From Armatimonadota bacterium (lineage in GTDB: Bacteria > Armatimonadota > Chthonomonadetes > Chthonomonadales > Chthonomonadaceae): 35,012 bases of DNA. Under the pieces are notes generated by a model, which was not told the origin of the DNA, searched no databases, and was given only the letters and a program-made list of their open reading frames with translations. This document shows positions 31,694-35,012 of the stretch, one piece after another (within the stretch, counting starts at the first letter, position 1; each line of letters opens with the position of its first letter). The stretch spans positions 1 to 35,012 of the forward strand of contig JAGWMJ010000019.1 of NCBI GenBank assembly GCA_028871815.1, written 5' to 3'. Position numbers and translations under genes: made by a program.

Positions 31694-34600
31694 GTGAACC
31701 TCATGCAAAGTGCAGTCTTGTCACGGTTCCAGATTCGGCGCGGCCGTGCAGCCGCCGCCAGCTGCGCCATCGCTGCAATCTGCTTTTGTGTGGCTCGTAA
31801 CGCCCACGCGCAAGCCGCCGTGGTCGAGCATGCCTTTGCCGCGGGAGCGGGCGGGCCGATCATTGCCGACAACTCCCTGATCATGGGGACGGACGGCAAC
31901 CTGTACGGCACGTCGTCGCGCGGCGGCGCCTATGGAGGCGGCTGCGTGTACCAGATGACGACGGCCGGGGTCATCACCGTGCTTCACTCGTTCTCGGGTC
32001 CGGATGGCTGGCAGCCCAGTGGCGCGCTCCTCCAGGTAAACGACAATCTGCTGGGCGTCACGAGCCACGGCGGGTTTATCGGCGACGGCGTGGCCTACCA
32101 GGTCAGTACTTCCGGCGTCTTCACGGTGCTGCACCATTTCGACGGTTCTCGCGAGGCCTACCGTCCGTTCGGGCCGCTCGTGCCCTACCACGGCGCCTAC
32201 GTCGGCGGGGCTAACGGCGCGGGTGGCTCGCTGTTCAGCATGACACCCGGCGGCCAGGTCTCGATGATCCACTCGTTCGCGGGCGGCAGCGACGGCATTT
32301 ATATCGATGGCGCGCCCGTGCTCGGCAAGGACGGCAACCTCTACGGCGCCACGTATGCCGGCGGCGCAACCAACACCGGCACAATCTACAGAGTCACGCC
32401 CTCCTTGGCTGTCTCCATCATCACTTCGGTGCCCGCCGGCGCAGCGGCAAACCCGTATGAGCCACTTGCCGTGGACGCTTTCAGCGGCAACCTGTACGGG
32501 ATCAGCGGATCGAACGACAGCGTCATCTTCAAGGTAACGCCGGCCGGCGCCTTCAGCATTGTTCACACGTTGACGGCGCCGGAAGGCGCATATTGCCTTT
32601 CCGGGTTGACTTCGGTCTCTTCCACGGCGACTCAGATGGTCGGCGTCACGACGGGCTACCCTACTGGACCGTTTCTCTTCACGTGCGATTCTGCCGGCAA
32701 CCTCACCGACCAGCACACGTTCACCCGTTCGGAAGGCGTCTACACGGAGTGCGCGGTCGTGGCTGCCGGTCCTGCGGGATCGCCTACTCTGTACGGCCTC
32801 AGCGCCTGGGGTGGCGCACACCAGATTGGTACCGTGTGGAAGTACCAAACCGGGTTCACGCTCCTCGGGTCGTTTGCAGACAAGAACCTCTCCGGCGCGC
32901 ACCTGACCGATGGCCTGGTCAAAATGGCCAGCGGCGCCATCCTTGGCGTCGACACGAAAGATGGCGCAGAAGGCACCGGCGAGGTCGTGTCGATGGACCA
33001 CGGCGGCAACCTGACGCCGCTTGGCGCGCTGCCAGCCAGCCAGCCATACGAAACCAATAATGACGGGAGCGTCTACCGCCCACTGATAACCCCATCCGGC
33101 GTCATCATTGGCAGCGCAGACGGCCTTTCGGTCGGCGGTTACGGCGACGCGATTTACAAAGTCGGCACCGGCGAAGCCGTCAATGTGTTGAACTACCTGG
33201 TTGTGGGTAACCACTTCTCAGGACCGCTTGCCGCAATGCCGGGCAGCACCTCGATGATTGCCGAAGAGGCGCCGAACGGAACTGACAGCGGATCGATCGT
33301 CACCATATCCGCAAATGGCCAGCCGACCACCTTGCATACCTTCCTGGGAAGCCCATTCGACGGCGCCGAACCGAACGGCGGGCTCACTCTTGCCGGCGAC
33401 GGCAACTTCTACGGAGTCACGCAATCCGGTGGGGCCGAGCAATTCGGCACGATCTTCCGCATCACGCCCGGCGGCACAGAGTCGCTGCTGCACAGCTTCA
33501 CCGGCGTGGATGGGTCGTATCCCGTCTTCGCGTTAACCATCGGTCCCGACGGCGCGCTGTATGGCACCACGGAAGCGGGCGGCGCTTACAACGCCGGCAC
33601 CGTATTCCGCATGACGACGGCCGGCGCTTTTTCGTCGATCTACCAGCTCAACGTCCTCGATGGCGCCACTCCTCGTGGCGCGCTGACCCTCTGCTCGGAT
33701 GGCAACCTCTACGGCAGCATCGAAAGGTACAACGCGGGGGGGTTTGGGGGCGCGGTTTTCCGCGTCAGCACAGGCGGCGCCATTCAGATTGTGCATGCAG
33801 TCAACTTTGCCACCGAGGGCGTGGAGCCAACTGGACCCTTCGTGGAGATCGCCGGCGACCTCTATTACGAGACCACCGGCCTCAATAATGGGCTGCTATC
33901 CCAGCCGGTCGACTGCGCGCTGGTGAGGCTTGACCTCAACCTGCACGACCACGACTTCAACGGCGACTGTCACCCCGATCTGCTCTTCCAGAACACGTCT
34001 ACCGGCAGCATCGTGTACTGGACAATGAACGGCATCACGAAAACCGGTAGTGGCGTCATTACCAGCACACTCAACCCGCAGTGGCAGCTGGTGTGCAGCT
34101 ACGACCTGAATATGGATGGTCACCCAGACCTGCTGCTCCACAACACCACCACCGGCGAGCTGGACTACTGGCTGATGAACGGCACCGCGCGCATCGGCAG
34201 CGGCGTGATTGCAACAGGCGTCTCAACGGCCTTCAAGCCGATCTGCGTTGCCGATCTGGACGGCACCGGATTCCCGTACCTTCTCTGGCAAAACCAGACG
34301 AACGGCGGCGTGATCTACTGGCACCTCAACGGGGTCAAAGTCATCGGCACCGGCACACTGTTCGCCTCAGAGCCGGCGAATCTGGCGCTCGTCGGCGCGG
34401 CAGATATGAACGGCGACGGTTACGCCGATCTGCTCTGGCAAAACCGAACCGTTGGCGACGTAACCTGCACGTTCATGAGCGGTATCCGGCAGATCGGAAG
34501 CGGCGTAATATCAACGGGGCAGGATCCTTCCTGGGAGTTGAGTGGCGCCGTGGATCTCAACGGCGACTTCAATCCGGATATCCTGTGGCATAACTCCAAA

Positions 34601-34699
34601 ACCGGCGACCTGGTCTACTGGTACATGGACCACCTCGTGCGCCTCAGTGGAGGATTTATTGCCAACATCGCCACTTCATGGGAACCTGTAGAGCGATAG
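31694..34699 (+). CDS. Secreted GloVer-repeat protein with FG-GAP/VCBS C-terminus
   Basis: A 1001-residue exported protein. The signal peptide (hydrophobic AASCAIAAICFCVARNAHA, cut before QA) is followed by about ten tandem repeats of the choice-of-anchor GloVer type, each with a core such as GTDGNLYGTSSRGGAY, GKDGNLYGATYAGG or GPDGALYGTTEAGGAYNAGT, then VFRMTTAGA. These form a beta-propeller-like surface domain. The last ~260 residues hold five FG-GAP/VCBS-like units of about 52 residues (DFNGDCHPDLLFQN, DLNMDGHPDLLLHN, DMNGDGYADLLWQN, DLNGDFNPDILWHN) with calcium-binding Asp patterns. No C-terminal anchor motif is seen. The start is GTG at 31694 after GGAAAGGGGA; an ATG at 31703 is possible. 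It is probably a cell-surface or released protein; its ligand is unknown. Confidence 0.85.
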   Translation: MNLMQSAVLSRFQIRRGRAAAASCAIAAICFCVARNAHAQAAVVEHAFAAGAGGPIIADNSLIMGTDGNLYGTSSRGGAYGGGCVYQMTTAGVITVLHSFSGPDGWQPSGALLQVNDNLLGVTSHGGFIGDGVAYQVSTSGVFTVLHHFDGSREAYRPFGPLVPYHGAYVGGANGAGGSLFSMTPGGQVSMIHSFAGGSDGIYIDGAPVLGKDGNLYGATYAGGATNTGTIYRVTPSLAVSIITSVPAGAAANPYEPLAVDAFSGNLYGISGSNDSVIFKVTPAGAFSIVHTLTAPEGAYCLSGLTSVSSTATQMVGVTTGYPTGPFLFTCDSAGNLTDQHTFTRSEGVYTECAVVAAGPAGSPTLYGLSAWGGAHQIGTVWKYQTGFTLLGSFADKNLSGAHLTDGLVKMASGAILGVDTKDGAEGTGEVVSMDHGGNLTPLGALPASQPYETNNDGSVYRPLITPSGVIIGSADGLSVGGYGDAIYKVGTGEAVNVLNYLVVGNHFSGPLAAMPGSTSMIAEEAPNGTDSGSIVTISANGQPTTLHTFLGSPFDGAEPNGGLTLAGDGNFYGVTQSGGAEQFGTIFRITPGGTESLLHSFTGVDGSYPVFALTIGPDGALYGTTEAGGAYNAGTVFRMTTAGAFSSIYQLNVLDGATPRGALTLCSDGNLYGSIERYNAGGFGGAVFRVSTGGAIQIVHAVNFATEGVEPTGPFVEIAGDLYYETTGLNNGLLSQPVDCALVRLDLNLHDHDFNGDCHPDLLFQNTSTGSIVYWTMNGITKTGSGVITSTLNPQWQLVCSYDLNMDGHPDLLLHNTTTGELDYWLMNGTARIGSGVIATGVSTAFKPICVADLDGTGFPYLLWQNQTNGGVIYWHLNGVKVIGTGTLFASEPANLALVGAADMNGDGYADLLWQNRTVGDVTCTFMSGIRQIGSGVISTGQDPSWELSGAVDLNGDFNPDILWHNSKTGDLVYWYMDHLVRLSGGFIANIATSWEPVER

Positions 34700-34817
34700 A
34701 GGAGTTGTGACGGCGAGCCGTACCCCTGGTCGGGCGGTACAAGGCAGCCGGGACGACATCTCAGCCGGCGCCGGTTCCGTCGCGGAGCGCGACGCCGTTA
34801 CCAAAGTGCGAGCGGGA

Positions 34818-34858
34818 GATGGCAGGCACACGGCGCCCTGCGCCGTGTGCCTGCCATC
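34818..34858. terminator. Perfect 18-bp hairpin between convergent genes
   Basis: The left arm GATGGCAGGCACACGGCG (34818-34835) pairs exactly with 34841-34858 across the loop CCCTG. It lies between the GloVer gene and the minus-strand gene at the right edge, so it probably ends transcription from both. No T-run follows. Confidence 0.7.
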
Positions 34859-34880
34859 CCCATTCATGCCGACCCGGCCG

Positions 34881-35012
34881 CTACGGCAGGAGGTGCACGG
34901 TGGTGTACCGGCGCCATCCGCCAAATGTCGCCTTGAGGACAACCGCGGTGTCCGTGGTGACGGTGCTGGTATTTGCAACGAAGTCTGCGCTCGTGTTCCC
35001 GGCCGAGATGAG
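34881..35012 (-). CDS. C-terminal end of a secreted Ig-like-domain protein (5' part outside window)
   Basis: The minus strand is open from the window edge to a TAG at 34881-34883, giving the last 43 residues: LISAGNTSADFVANTSTVTT, then AVVLKATFGGWRRYTTVHLLP. This beta pattern, with GNTSADF and a TFGG turn before the final strand, is typical of tandem Ig-like or calx-type repeats in surface proteins. It faces the GloVer gene across the 34818-34858 hairpin. Too little is visible for a firm family. Confidence 0.5.
   Translation of the reverse strand, partial: LISAGNTSADFVANTSTVTTDTAVVLKATFGGWRRYTTVHLLP

Noticed and set aside
31721-33214. 497-residue minus-strand open frame
   Set aside because: Antisense to GloVer repeats; apparent length results from low stop frequency in repeated GC-rich codons.

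Overview
The window is GC-rich bacterial chromosome carrying lipoproteins, secreted repeat proteins (GloVer and FG-GAP types) and a HemQ-type heme enzyme. That mix is compatible with Armatimonadota, Acidobacteriota or a related deep-branching phylum. No rRNA or other decisive marker is present, so the phylum is a guess.

Positions 1-17280 look like ordinary chromosome. In order they hold a truncated lipoprotein-like gene, dxs (isoprenoid precursor synthesis), a secreted thioredoxin-TPR protein and a tandem-hairpin terminator. A two-gene minus-strand unit follows: a TPR/FG-GAP lipoprotein and a 1212-residue membrane protein fusing GH18, NodB deacetylase and GT2 synthase domains. Next come a plus-strand pair (LolA-like protein and GT39-type membrane glycosyltransferase), a small secreted protein, a dienelactone-hydrolase-like enzyme, a hemQ-queG pair and a sigma-70 family factor.

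Positions 17478-25688 form one tightly spaced plus-strand block of phage-tail character: a tape-measure-like protein, a tail-hub-like protein, an OB-fold spike/baseplate protein, fibre-like proteins, two small membrane proteins (holin/XhlA-like) and a CHAP-type endolysin. No head, terminase, portal, integrase or sheath gene is seen. The sigma factor is divergent to this block.

Positions 25905-31500 are an accessory island of mixed origin with many broken genes. It holds a dead IS3-family transposase, a PD-(D/E)xK-like protein preceded by four exact 8-bp-phased GTAAAT units, and a MoxR-like AAA protein that lacks key catalytic residues. Next to the MoxR gene is its decayed zinc-metallopeptidase/VWA-type partner, which contains a perfect 16-bp hairpin. 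Then come a fragmented unknown gene and a compact CRISPR array of four 36-bp repeats and three 30-bp spacers, with no cas gene nearby. On the minus strand the repeats resemble type II-C repeats, each ending in an extended -10-like TGATACAAT. A basic unknown protein lies directly upstream of the array. A degenerate repeat lies just before that gene: it could be a tracrRNA anti-repeat or the gene's promoter. A chromate-transporter-like 3' remnant closes the island.

Positions 31694-35012 return to chromosome-like content: a 1001-residue secreted GloVer/FG-GAP protein, a perfect 18-bp hairpin, and the C-terminal end of another secreted protein on the minus strand. The most interesting feature is the 30.2-31.1 kb CRISPR locus with its possible anti-repeat. 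Next are the head-less tail/lysis cassette, the MoxR/metallopeptidase remnant and the GTAAAT array.
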